Positions 1 to 8,210 of a stretch of DNA of 64,000 bases are shown one piece after another. The stretch is from Myxococcota bacterium. GTDB lineage: Bacteria; Myxococcota_A; Polyangia; JAAYKL01. The position numbers were made by a program, and so were the translations under genes. The notes under the pieces were generated by a model. The model saw nothing but the letters and a program-made list of their open reading frames with translations, searched no databases and was not told the DNA's origin. Each line of letters starts with the position of its first letter. Position 1 is the stretch's first letter. The stretch is taken from contig JANQET010000013.1 in assembly GCA_028278265.1 (NCBI GenBank), forward strand, positions 1 through 64,000, given 5' to 3'.

Positions 1-1280
1 ATAGTTCGACCGAAGGTTAGCGGATGAGTCTGCCCGCCAGGGCATGTAGTCGTCAGCGAGCGTAGATCGAATGAGAAGTCCTTTTTTGTAAACAGCTCCT
101 TGTTCTTCGTGTTGTGTGCTCTCCAGGGTTTACAAATTACTGCCGCCCCTTGCTCTTCAAGTTCGTCAACGGTTGGGCTTCCCATGTATCCTCTGTCAAT
201 ATGAATTTCACCAAAACGAATAGACTGAACAGCAATGTCGCTTTTCAATTTGGGCAGTGCTTCGTGCTCAGGTTGGTTCGCGGGAGTGACCGCGCAGGCG
301 ACAATGGTCTGACTGTCCAAATCTTCTGCGACGTGGCGTTTGTAGCCCCTGATAGTTTTGCTCTTGGACTTACGGCCATGCCGCATCTCACCATCCGCTA
401 CGGAGATGCGCCGGTCCGCAGCAACACCCTTGACGATGCGGGAGCCACCACCCTGGGGATCGGGATCAAGATCCTGCTCCATTAGTTCTCGAAGTGTCTT
501 CAGGAGTTGGTCAAGAGGGGGGTGTTTGGCTTCTTGAGATAGATGCTTATCGATCCAGCGCTCAAGTGACAAAACTTGCCGGGCGATGATATCAACAGCT
601 TCAACTTTTGCGGCAGCGTCACTCCAGTCCCGATCCAGCGCCTTTTTGACGCTGGTCTCTAAGAGCAAAGGGATGCCAGCCTTCTTGCAGACACTCTCAA
701 ACTCGCAATCCAATAGCTCAGCGATGCAGCGCACCACATTACGGGCAGCATGACCAATCAGATTGAGCGTGTCTTCCACACGCCCTGCACCCTCCAGGGG
801 ACTGGAATCGATAGCAATGCGGAGCGTTTTAGGAATCTTTTTCCAATCAAATCTCTTGGTAGAGCGCGCTAGATTGGCGGTGTGCTCCAACAGCTTCTGA
901 TCCATTTCGCTTGCGATGAGTCGCTCTCGAAAATCAAAAAGTGCCCCTTGAGAGAAAGCTGGTTTTGTTTCTCCAAGTCGATCGAGAACCATCTGCCAAC
1001 GCAAATCAACTATCGACAACTCAACAGCTTCTGCATCAGATACCCCAAGATACCCCTGGACAATGAGTGCCATCGCCATCAATGCCGGAGCCACGGGCTC
1101 TTTGCCTGCACCGGTATCGCGGTACATCGATGCGAGTTGCTCCTGAATCTCCTTGGAGAATATCTCGTGCCGGTGCTCACGAAGAAAAACGAAGAGCTTA
1201 CGTTTCTTGCTGCACCTCTTCAGCAAATACTTCTCCTGTTTGCTCGGCTGAATCGAAGGGTTCCATTGTGGGATGTGCAT
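1..1280 (-). CDS. IS1182-family DDE transposase (cut by window edge)
   Basis: On the minus strand a frame opens at ATG 1280, five bases after a GGAGG ribosome site, and runs without a stop to the window edge (426 codons). Residues 1-130 resemble the conserved N-terminal domain of IS1182/IS5-superfamily transposases. A first catalytic Asp is D158 in RIAIDSSPLEGAG. A second is D362 in IHIDRGYMG, after an insertion. The catalytic Glu and C-terminus would lie beyond the edge. No frameshift or stop was found in the visible part, so the enzyme may be intact. The family call rests on motif layout from memory, not on a database match. Confidence 0.8.
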   Translation of the reverse strand, partial: MHIPQWNPSIQPSKQEKYLLKRCSKKRKLFVFLREHRHEIFSKEIQEQLASMYRDTGAGKEPVAPALMAMALIVQGYLGVSDAEAVELSIVDLRWQMVLDRLGETKPAFSQGALFDFRERLIASEMDQKLLEHTANLARSTKRFDWKKIPKTLRIAIDSSPLEGAGRVEDTLNLIGHAARNVVRCIAELLDCEFESVCKKAGIPLLLETSVKKALDRDWSDAAAKVEAVDIIARQVLSLERWIDKHLSQEAKHPPLDQLLKTLRELMEQDLDPDPQGGGSRIVKGVAADRRISVADGEMRHGRKSKSKTIRGYKRHVAEDLDSQTIVACAVTPANQPEHEALPKLKSDIAVQSIRFGEIHIDRGYMGSPTVDELEEQGAAVICKPWRAHNTKNKELFTKKDFSFDLRSLTTTCPGGQTHPLTFGRT

Positions 1281-1400
1281 CGCGACCTCCTTCACCAGAA
1301 ATCGCATTCCACATCATCACACAATTGCTACGGTTGCCATTTTTTGGCGCTAAGTTCATACCTTCCTGATAACAAAAATCAGGTGCATAACTAATCGAAA
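1..1400 (-). mobile_element. IS1182-like insertion sequence, partial
   Basis: The left edge holds most of an insertion sequence whose transposase reads toward the window start. The right end of the element must lie between the transposase start at 1280 and the truncated gene ending at 1401. I could not define the terminal inverted repeat because the other end lies outside the window, so the right boundary is approximate. The neighbouring truncated membrane-protein gene and decayed recombinase indicate a region of repeated insertion and decay. Confidence 0.6.
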
Positions 1401-1616
1401 TTATTTGCTGTTCAAACCGGTCGCCGTTCTAGAGGGAGACTGAGCGAAATGACCAATTACGTAGGCTACAATGGCGCACAGCAACAAATTGGAAGAATAG
1501 AACTCCAAACAGTCTTCATTCATTTTCAAAAAAGCCAATATTCCAACCCATCCCGGTAGAAAACGCGCGTACCAATCAAAATGAATATCTGGTATCAGTT
1601 TAAAAATATCACTCAT
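1401..1616 (-). pseudogene. Truncated membrane protein, N-terminal fragment
   Basis: A 71-residue frame starts at ATG 1616 with a good AAGGAG site seven bases upstream. A longer version from 1658 has no such site. The product begins MSDIFKLIPDIHFDWYARF and has two hydrophobic stretches, around FLPGWVGILAFLK and LLLCAIVAYVIGHF. It then ends abruptly next to the insertion sequence. A good start followed by a sudden end beside a transposon suggests that the 3' part was lost on insertion. I do not recognise the family. It could also be a genuine small membrane protein. Confidence 0.5.
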
Positions 1617-1826
1617 TATTTTTCTCCTTCTAGAATAAATTCGATCTTTTTTTTTCACCTAACAGACTATTCTACAGTTTTCCCAAAAATCCCAGCTTTG
1701 GATCACGCAGTCAAGACTTTCGTACCAAGTGCTTTCATTTTTCCGTCCTATGTTTCTCACTTGCGACGCGATATTGTGTTTCATGTTCTTACGATGAAAC
1801 GGATCGCGAAAGTTTTACACAGAGCC

Positions 1827-2187
1827 TTTGCTCGCAGCATACAAGATCAGTCTCTCCCTCTGGCTGAGCGCCCGGACTACCTGAATGGCTTCGCTTTTAT
1901 CTCGATTTTTGTCTTGTGTACCAATTCATGCCTCGTGGTCCGGTCAGCCTTTCGCCTTACTTGCGTAAGCTGTCAGAAAAAAGGCAATCTCCAGAGTCAC
2001 AACGACAGGCAACAGCGGCTATCGTTTTGTACTATGAGCTGATGAAACCGTGGCTCGTTTAGTCTCTGCAAGCCGCTACTGGCTGTGCCAAACATCGCCC
2101 TTGGGACGATTGCTATGCTCAGTTACAAGACGATATTGGATTACGCCAGTACTCGCCCAAAAGTGGTTCCTCCCGAGCGCAATGTAA
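1827..2187 (+). pseudogene. Decayed tyrosine recombinase (integron/XerC-type integrase), N-terminal half
   Basis: Two adjoining frames together read like the N-terminal SAM-like region of integron-type site-specific recombinases. The first (1827-1885) reads SLPLAERPDYL. After a one-base frame break the second reads WLRFYLDFC, then YLRKLSEKRQSPESQRQA and IVLYYELMKP. An in-frame amber codon lies at 2060-2062. The same frame continues with WDDCYAQLQ and LRQYSPKSG, which matches the segment that normally precedes the catalytic domain. The similarity then stops near 2187 and the catalytic R-H-R-Y domain is absent. A frameshift, a nonsense codon and truncation together make this a dead gene. Family recognition is from motif pattern only. 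Confidence 0.7.
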
Positions 2188-2197
2188 GAAACGCAAT

Positions 2198-2227
2198 CCC
2201 CCTGGCCCCCTTTTTCAAAGGGGGAAT
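2198..2227. repeat. C-rich dispersed hairpin repeat
   Basis: CCCCCTGG precedes a perfect 8-bp inverted repeat, CCCCCTTT (2206-2213) and AAAGGGGG (2217-2224), with a 3-base loop. This motif shape recurs as a dispersed intergenic repeat in many bacterial genomes. It lies where the recombinase remnant ends and downstream of the hydantoinase gene, so it could also act as a weak transcription stop, but there is no T-run on the strand leaving that gene. Confidence 0.55.
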
Positions 2228-2296
2228 ATGAGATCCCTACCCGAGCATATTTACCTGACAAGATACCGGTCGGGTGGTTTGTTTGATCACCAGTCC

Positions 2297-3679
2297 TTAG
2301 GCTTGGAACTCTTCGAGTCTGCGATGGAGGTACTTCCCCCTGCCCTTTTGGGCCAGACATGTTTCCCCGTCGATAATCAGCTCTCCCCTGGAGAACACTT
2401 TGTCGATTTTGCCGTTCACTTCGATGCCTTCGTAGGCGGACCAATCGGTAGCCATGTGCAGGGTTTGGGTGTTCATCGTCCATTTTTCGTTGGGGTTGAG
2501 CAACACGATGTCCGCGTCGGCGCCCTTGCTCAGGTTTCCCTTTTTTGGCCATAGCCCGAAGAATTTTGCCGGTGCGGCTGCAATGATCTGCGCCAGTTGG
2601 GGCAGGTTCAACCTCCCTTTAACCACCCCTTCTGAGTAGAGCAGGTTCAGCCTCGGCTCGATCCCCGGTATGCCGTTGGGACAGCGATCGAATCGATCCT
2701 TTCCCAGCAGCTTCGCCTCCCAGGAGTAGGCCGCGTCATCTGAGGTGACCATGGCGATGGTGCCTTTGGCGATGCCCTGCCAGAGTCGTTCCTGGTTGGC
2801 CTGATCTCTCAGCGGCGGTGAGCAGATCCACTTGATGCCGTCCTCTCGCTTGAGCATCTCCTCGGTGAAGAGGAGATAGTGGGTGCAGGTTTCGCAGAAG
2901 ACGTTTGTGCCCTCGTTCTGCGCGGCTCGAATCAGGGCCAATCCCTCGGCCGACGCCAGATGCACGATAAAAACTCTTCCGCCGGTCGCTTTTGCGATGG
3001 CGATGCACCGCTCGACCGCCCGGTTCTCCACTTCAATGGGGCGACTCTTGGCGTGGTAGATCGGCTCGACCCGACCGGCCTCGATCATTTGCGGCACCCG
3101 GTCGGCCAACATCTCGTCATCCTCGGCGTGCACCATCAGCAGTCCGCCCGCTTCGGCCAGGGCTCTTGAAATGCGCCTCAGATCCCGCTCCTCGATCAAC
3201 AGCCCCTCGTCCCGATAGGTCATGTAGCACTTGATCGTCGGGGCCCCTTTTTCCACGACGAGGGGAATCTGCTCGAGGGTCTCGGTATCGGGCCGGGTGA
3301 TCACCGGGTGGATCCCCCAATCGATTAACGTCTCTCCCTCGGCCTCTCGTTCTTTGGTCTCAATCGTGCTCACCAGGGATTCCTTGGCCCCCTGATTGGA
3401 GAAATCGATCACACTGGTCACCCCGCCGAACGCCGCGGCCCGCGTACCGGTGAAATAGTCGTGCACGCTCACGGTGCCCATGAACCGATCGTTGAAATGA
3501 ACGTGGCTGTCCACTGCACCGGGTAAAACGACCATTCCCTCGGCATCGACCACCTCGTCCACGGTCTCGTCCCGGAGGTCCCCGACGGCCTGTATCTGCT
3601 CACCGCGGACTAAAATGTCCGCAGTGGCGACGGACTTCTGGGTAACGACGGTTCCCCGTTTGATCAGCGTTGTTTTCAT
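2297..3679 (-). CDS. Dihydropyrimidinase / D-hydantoinase family hydrolase
   Basis: This cyclic-amide hydrolase (460 aa) is of the amidohydrolase superfamily and would open hydantoin or dihydropyrimidine rings in the cytoplasm. The binuclear metal site is fully visible: H59 and H61 in DSHVHFND, the carbamylated lysine K150 in APTIKCYMTYR, H184 in LMVHAEDD, H240 in VFIVHLAS and D314 in MVTSDD. Length and motif order fit dihydropyrimidinases better than dihydroorotases. The exact substrate (hydantoin, dihydropyrimidine or allantoin) cannot be read from sequence. It starts 25 bases after the PLP lyase gene on the same strand, so the two are probably cotranscribed. That suggests amino-acid salvage or detoxification, though the link is only positional. 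Confidence 0.88.
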   Translation of the reverse strand: MKTTLIKRGTVVTQKSVATADILVRGEQIQAVGDLRDETVDEVVDAEGMVVLPGAVDSHVHFNDRFMGTVSVHDYFTGTRAAAFGGVTSVIDFSNQGAKESLVSTIETKEREAEGETLIDWGIHPVITRPDTETLEQIPLVVEKGAPTIKCYMTYRDEGLLIEERDLRRISRALAEAGGLLMVHAEDDEMLADRVPQMIEAGRVEPIYHAKSRPIEVENRAVERCIAIAKATGGRVFIVHLASAEGLALIRAAQNEGTNVFCETCTHYLLFTEEMLKREDGIKWICSPPLRDQANQERLWQGIAKGTIAMVTSDDAAYSWEAKLLGKDRFDRCPNGIPGIEPRLNLLYSEGVVKGRLNLPQLAQIIAAAPAKFFGLWPKKGNLSKGADADIVLLNPNEKWTMNTQTLHMATDWSAYEGIEVNGKIDKVFSRGELIIDGETCLAQKGRGKYLHRRLEEFQA

Positions 3680-3704
3680 CTCGGGTCACTGACACGATAC
3701 GCCA

Positions 3705-4883
3705 TCAAAGGGCCTCGAGGGCTGCCTTGATGTCCCCTTTGAGATCGTCGATATCCTCAATGCCGACCGCGTAGCGAATCAACCCTTCATTAATCCCGGC
3801 CGCCCGGCGCTCCTCGTCGGTCAGCTCCACATGACTGGTGGTGCTCGGCGGCCCGACAATGGTCTCCACCTGGCCCAGGTTGGCCGCCAGATAGGCGAAC
3901 TCGAGGCGGGGCAAAAACCGTTTGACCGCGTCGAATCCACCCCGGAGCTCAAAGCTCAGCACCCCGCCGAATCCCCGCATCTGCCGTTTGGCCACCTCGT
4001 GCCCCGGATGACCTGCCAACCCGGGATAGTGCACCCGCGCCACTTGGGGCAGCTCCTCGAGGAAGCGGGCCAGGGCCAGGGCGTTGTGGTTTTGTCTCTC
4101 TATCCGCAACCCGAGGGTCTTGAGGCTGCGCAACAGCAACGAGGCGCTGTGCACATCCAACGCCGCCCCGGTCAGCTCCCGGTAGCGGAAGATCCGTTCG
4201 ATGATCTCCTGTCGGCCGCAGGCCACGCCCCCCAGCGCGTCTCCGTGGCCGCAGAGGTATTTGGTCGCGCTGTGAATCACCACATCCACCCCCAACGCCA
4301 AGGGCAGCTGGTTCAACGGGGTGGCAAAGGTGTTGTCCACCACCACCACGGCCCCCTGGAGATGGGCCAGCTCGGTCAGCCGGGCGATGTCGAGCACCTT
4401 GAGGGTCGGATTGGTCGGCGACTCCAGGTAGAGCAGATCGAGCCCCCTGTCAATCGCGGCTTCAATTGCCGGCTGATCCCCGGTCTCACACACCGCACAC
4501 TCAATCCCGAACCGGGGCAGTATTTGGGTGAAGTGCAGGTAGGTGGCCCCGTATGCATCTTTCACGGTGACCGCCCGTTTGCCCGCATCGAGCAGGGCCA
4601 TCAGCGTCCCGTGGATCGCCGCCATCCCGGTGGCAAAGCTGGTGGCCGCCGCTGCCCCTTCGAGCGCCGCCATCCGCCCCTCGAAACAGTCCAAGGTGGG
4701 GTTGGTATTGCGGCTGTAGATGTGTCCCGGCGCCTGCCCCAGCGCTGCGGCTCGCCACTGCTCCACAGTGTCGTAGGCAAACGCCGAATTCTCGGCGATC
4801 GGCGGCACAATCGCACCGGTACTCGGATCCCGGTTACTCTTGAGGTGAACGGATCGTGTGGATGGTCCTAATTTGCGTGTCAT
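3705..4883 (-). CDS. Cys/Met-metabolism PLP-dependent enzyme (cystathionine gamma-synthase / methionine gamma-lyase family)
   Basis: This 392-residue fold-type I PLP enzyme belongs to the trans-sulfuration family. The Schiff-base lysine is K208 in VIHSATKYLCGH and the cofactor aspartate is D183 in VVDNTF. YSRNTNPT near residue 56 and the C-terminal motif GPPSTTSHVELT are typical of the family. The last is usual for cystathionine gamma-synthases, cystathionine gamma-lyases and methionine gamma-lyases, and I cannot separate these by eye. It is the first gene of a probable two-gene operon with the downstream hydantoinase. The start at 4883 follows a GAGG-type site, and the AT-rich region 4884-5158 probably carries its promoter. 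Confidence 0.87.
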   Translation of the reverse strand: MTRKLGPSTRSVHLKSNRDPSTGAIVPPIAENSAFAYDTVEQWRAAALGQAPGHIYSRNTNPTLDCFEGRMAALEGAAAATSFATGMAAIHGTLMALLDAGKRAVTVKDAYGATYLHFTQILPRFGIECAVCETGDQPAIEAAIDRGLDLLYLESPTNPTLKVLDIARLTELAHLQGAVVVVDNTFATPLNQLPLALGVDVVIHSATKYLCGHGDALGGVACGRQEIIERIFRYRELTGAALDVHSASLLLRSLKTLGLRIERQNHNALALARFLEELPQVARVHYPGLAGHPGHEVAKRQMRGFGGVLSFELRGGFDAVKRFLPRLEFAYLAANLGQVETIVGPPSTTSHVELTDEERRAAGINEGLIRYAVGIEDIDDLKGDIKAALEAL

Positions 4884-5057
4884 CTCTTTTCCTCGGTTGA
4901 GATGAAGTATTAGAAAACTATCGACCGCGGAACAAGCCCTTTGTCTGCAGTTTATAGAATAAATTTATTTTTACACCATTTATTTAACCAACGGTTTCAC
5001 CGCTCTTCTTTCCACGAATTTAAAAGGACTAAATGGGTTTTAAATCGGCTTTCGGTT

Positions 5058-5085
5058 TTGACGCCCTATTAAATGAACTTATCTT
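5058..5085 (+). promoter_or_regulatory. Possible sigma-70 promoter for the sensor-kinase gene
   Basis: TTGACG (5058-5063) and TATCTT (5080-5085) are separated by 16 bases in the AT-rich divergent intergenic region, about 75 bases before the kinase start. The -10 match is only 4 of 6, so this is a candidate. The rest of 4884-5158 is AT-rich with no other structure that I can support. Confidence 0.35.
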
Positions 5086-5158
5086 TTTATAAATAACAAT
5101 TCCTCAAAAATGCGGATGTCAGTGCAATTATGATGATGTCCAACAACGGAGAAGGACC

Positions 5159-6022
5159 ATGGACGAATACCGGGGGATGAGCGACGCCCAGCTCACCAAG
5201 GAGCTCGACGATGCCGTGCGGCAGCGAGCCATGCTGGAGGCGAAATGCCAGGAGCTCGAGCAACGGCTCGACAAAGAACGGGCCATTCGCCGCCGCGCCG
5301 AAGACAAGCTCCGGCGGGTCGGTCAGGAGCTGCGCCAAACCCAAAACGAATTGGAAAAATTCAGTTTCATTATTTTCAACGATCTCAAAGCGCCGGTCCA
5401 ATCGCTCAACCTTCTCGCGGTCAAATTGTTCCAAGAGCACGCTCCGGCGATGGACACCGAAGGCCGATCCTACCTGGACCTGTTTTGTGACCAGGTGGCC
5501 AAACTGCAGGAGCTGGTCGAGGGGTTGATCAAGTACTCCCGGCTCAGCTGGGAAGCCCCCAAAAAAGAGTCGGTGCAGAGCGAGGAAGTGGTCAAAAAGG
5601 TGGTCGACTCGATCCTGCCGGATCCGGCTGTTCCGGTGATCGTCGAATCCCCCCTGCCCCCGGTTGAGTGCGACAAGGAGATGCTCGAGCAACAGCTGCT
5701 CAACCTGATCAACAGCGCCTTGAAGCACGCGGGTCAGTCCGAGGGGGAGATCAAGGTGTCGTGCACCGATATCGGCGAATACTGGGAGTTCTGCGTACAG
5801 GACAGCGGCAAGGGGTTCGACAAAGCGCGGTTGGGGCGGGCCTTTGAAATGATCCCCTCCCTGGAAACCCAGAACCAACCGGAATCCACCGATGTGGAAC
5901 TGTACCTGGTCAAGCGAATCACCGAACGGCAAGGGGGCTCGGTCCGGGCCGAATCGATCATGGGCCAGGGCACCTCGTTCTACTTCTCGGTCCCCAAACA
6001 GGGGTCCCCGATCGTCAGCTAG
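5159..6022 (+). CDS. Histidine-kinase-like protein lacking the phospho-acceptor histidine
   Basis: This 287-residue soluble protein has a coiled coil over residues ~10-70, a dimerisation helix, and a GHKL ATPase domain over ~165-285. The ATPase boxes are well kept: N-box NLINSALKHA (from N182), G1 QDSGKGFD (D215) and G2 GQGTSFYFSVP near the end. The H-box reads FSFIIFNDLKAPV, where sensor kinases of this group normally have S-H-D-L-x-x-P. N74 therefore replaces the histidine. The ATPase fold implies nucleotide binding, but autophosphorylation at the usual site looks impossible. No membrane segment, PAS domain or receiver domain is present. It could be a degenerate kinase acting as a partner or phosphatase. 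The start is supported by GGAG upstream. Confidence 0.8.
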   Translation: MDEYRGMSDAQLTKELDDAVRQRAMLEAKCQELEQRLDKERAIRRRAEDKLRRVGQELRQTQNELEKFSFIIFNDLKAPVQSLNLLAVKLFQEHAPAMDTEGRSYLDLFCDQVAKLQELVEGLIKYSRLSWEAPKKESVQSEEVVKKVVDSILPDPAVPVIVESPLPPVECDKEMLEQQLLNLINSALKHAGQSEGEIKVSCTDIGEYWEFCVQDSGKGFDKARLGRAFEMIPSLETQNQPESTDVELYLVKRITERQGGSVRAESIMGQGTSFYFSVPKQGSPIVS

Positions 6023-6148
6023 CGCCGCTTCGAGCCCAAATTCTCGGCCCACATGCTTTTTGTCATTGCCCGGCCGGTTTAGACTATTTCATGGTAATTC
6101 ATCGCGGTACTGAACGCGCGTGGCGAACGGCGCGCGAAAGGAGAATCC

Positions 6149-6694
6149 ATGGGACGCACCATCAAGCCGGCCACCCTGGGCATGCGCATCCAGCGTCTGC
6201 GAAAGAACAAGGAGTTGAGCCTCGAGTTTCTTTCCAATGAGACCGGACGCACGGTTGAGTTTTTAGAAAAAATCGAAAAAGACGAAATTATCCCGCCGGT
6301 CGCCATGCTGCTCAAGCTCAGTCGCGCCCTGGAAGTGGACTCGGCCGAGCTGCTGCAGAACGACGCCAAGGCAGCCGAGCGCCGAACCGAAGCGGTGCGC
6401 CGGCGCACGGATCACTACGCCTACCAGTTGCTGACCAAGGAGAGCGGTCACAAGCACCTGAAGGGTTTTCTGGTGACCATCGACCCCAGCCGGGACTTGG
6501 AGAAAGCGGTCTACCAACACGATGGAGAAGAGCTGATCTACGTGCTGGGCGGCAGCGTCGAGGTGACGGTCGGCGAGAACCTCAACCGGTTGGAACAGGG
6601 CCAGTGCCTGCATTTCAATTCAAACCTGCTGCACAAACTGACGAACACGGGCGACGCGCCTTGTGAACTACTGGTCGTGCTCTACACCCCCTAG
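6149..6694 (+). CDS. XRE-family regulator with C-terminal cupin domain
   Basis: This 181-residue transcription factor has a helix-turn-helix over residues ~12-66 (GMRIQRLRKNKELSLEFLS) and a cupin beta-barrel over ~105-180 (YVLGGSVEVTVGE, LHFNSNLLHKLTN). Such proteins bind DNA through the HTH and sense a small molecule through the cupin, often repressing metabolic or redox genes. A GAAAGGAG site precedes ATG 6149. The acyl-CoA dehydrogenase gene starts 16 bases after its stop, so the regulator may control its own operon. The effector is unknown. Confidence 0.88.
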   Translation: MGRTIKPATLGMRIQRLRKNKELSLEFLSNETGRTVEFLEKIEKDEIIPPVAMLLKLSRALEVDSAELLQNDAKAAERRTEAVRRRTDHYAYQLLTKESGHKHLKGFLVTIDPSRDLEKAVYQHDGEELIYVLGGSVEVTVGENLNRLEQGQCLHFNSNLLHKLTNTGDAPCELLVVLYTP

Positions 6695-6710
6695 AAGCGA
6701 GGACAAGCCG

Positions 6711-7865
6711 ATGGCCGTGATACTCAACGAAGAGCGACTGATGATTCAGACGATGGTGCGCAAATTCGCCCGCGACGTGCTGATTCCCACGGCGTCCGAG
6801 CGGGACAGGAGTTGCGAATACCCCCGCGCCAATCTCGAGCAGATGGCCGAGCTGGGTCTGCTGGGCATGATGGTGCCCGAATCGTACGGGGGCGCCGGGG
6901 TGGATGCAGTCAGCCACGCGGTGGCCCTGAGCGAAATCGCCTACGGCTGCGCCTCGACCGCGGTGGTGATGAGCGTGCACAACTCCATCTGTTGCGAGTC
7001 GCTGCTCAAGTTCGGCAGCGAGGAGCAAAAGCAGCGCTGGTTTCCCCCCATGTGCAGCGGTGAGTGTATCGGCGCCTTCGGTCTGACCGAGCCCCACGCG
7101 GGCAGCGACCCGGTGGCCCAGAAGACCACCGCTGTGCTCGACGGGGATCACTGGATCTTGAATGGCACCAAACAGTTCATCACCTCGGGGCAACACGCCG
7201 GGGTGATCATCGTCACCGCGGTCACCGACAAAGCCAAACGCCACCGGGGCATCAGCGCCTTTCTCGTCCCCCAGGGGGCGCCGGGGCTGACCATCGGTCC
7301 CAAAGAGGACAAGATGGGTCTGCGCGCCTCGGACACGGTGTCGCTGATTTTCGAGGAGTGCCGCATCCCCAAGGAGAGTATGCTGGGCAAGCCCGGGGAG
7401 GGCTTCCGGTTGGCCATGACCGCGCTGGACAGCGGCCGAATCGGGATCGCCGCCCAGTCCGTCGGGGTGGCCCAGGCCTGTCTCGACGAAGCGCTCGAAT
7501 ATACCAACGCCCGGGAGCAGTTCGGCCGCCCGGTCAGTGATTTTCAGGGGATCCGCTGGTACCTGGCCGAGATGGCGACCAAGATTGAAGCGGCGCGCCT
7601 GCTCTGCTTCAACGCCGCCCTGCTCAAAGACGAAGGCAAGCGCTACACCATCGAAGCGTCGATGGCCAAGATGTTCGCCAGTGAGATGGTCAACCAAGTG
7701 GCCGACAAGGCGCTGCAGATGCACGGGGGCTACGGATACTGCAAGGAGTACCCGATTGAACGTCACTACCGGGACGCAAGGGTTTTTAGTATCTACGAGG
7801 GGACCAACGAAATCCAGCGCATCGTGATCAGCAACGGCCTGCTCGGCCCCACCTCCAAACCCTAG
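6711..7865 (+). CDS. Acyl-CoA dehydrogenase
   Basis: This FAD-dependent acyl-CoA dehydrogenase (384 aa, the usual family length) oxidises acyl-CoA thioesters at the alpha-beta carbons and passes electrons to electron-transfer flavoprotein. It shows the family signatures GAFGLTEPHAGSD, QFGRPVSDFQ and LQMHGGYGYCKEYPIE, with the catalytic base as E363 in SIYEGTNEIQ. The ATG at 6711 is chosen because GCGAGGA lies just upstream. An in-frame ATG at 6663 would overlap the regulator gene. It lies in a plus-strand run with the XRE-cupin gene (16-base gap) and the alkyltransferase-like gene (11-base gap). Chain-length preference cannot be told. Confidence 0.93.
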   Translation: MAVILNEERLMIQTMVRKFARDVLIPTASERDRSCEYPRANLEQMAELGLLGMMVPESYGGAGVDAVSHAVALSEIAYGCASTAVVMSVHNSICCESLLKFGSEEQKQRWFPPMCSGECIGAFGLTEPHAGSDPVAQKTTAVLDGDHWILNGTKQFITSGQHAGVIIVTAVTDKAKRHRGISAFLVPQGAPGLTIGPKEDKMGLRASDTVSLIFEECRIPKESMLGKPGEGFRLAMTALDSGRIGIAAQSVGVAQACLDEALEYTNAREQFGRPVSDFQGIRWYLAEMATKIEAARLLCFNAALLKDEGKRYTIEASMAKMFASEMVNQVADKALQMHGGYGYCKEYPIERHYRDARVFSIYEGTNEIQRIVISNGLLGPTSKP

Positions 7866-7876
7866 GCACCAATCCC

Positions 7877-8194
7877 ATGGAGCGCCGATCCAGCAGCACG
7901 TACGAACGCATCTACGCCATCGTCCGCGCGATTCCCCAGGGTTCCGTTTCGACGTACGGCGCGATCGCCCAAAAGGTCGGCTTACCTCACGGTGCCCGTC
8001 AGGTGGGCTATGCCATGCGGGCCGCGCCCGACGACATCCCCTGGCAACGGGTGGTGGGGCTTTCACGGCGCGGGTTCGCGCGGATATCCATCGGTGATCC
8101 GATGATCGCCGAGGTGCAACAGCAGATCTTGGAATCCGAAGGGGTCACCTTCACCGACAAGAATGAGATCGATTTGGCGCAATACGGGTGGTAG
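7877..8194 (+). CDS. Alkyltransferase-like protein (ATL; Cys-to-Trp MGMT homologue)
   Basis: This 105-residue protein has the DNA-binding fold of O6-alkylguanine-DNA alkyltransferases, but the active-site Cys of the P-C-H-R motif is replaced by Trp: IPWQRVV, with W56 at that place. This is the hallmark of ATL proteins, which flip and mark alkylated guanines for nucleotide-excision repair instead of repairing them. QGSVSTYGAIA carries the conserved Tyr, and R41 is in the GARQVGYAMR helix. It follows the acyl-CoA dehydrogenase by 11 bases and is probably cotranscribed, without an obvious functional link. Confidence 0.9.
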   Translation: MERRSSSTYERIYAIVRAIPQGSVSTYGAIAQKVGLPHGARQVGYAMRAAPDDIPWQRVVGLSRRGFARISIGDPMIAEVQQQILESEGVTFTDKNEIDLAQYGW

Positions 8195-8210
8195 CCCGTA
8201 CCCCGCTGGA

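Noticed and set aside
2206-2224. Intrinsic terminator for the hydantoinase operon
   Set aside because: The hairpin is good but no T-run follows in the direction of transcription, and it looks like a dispersed repeat.
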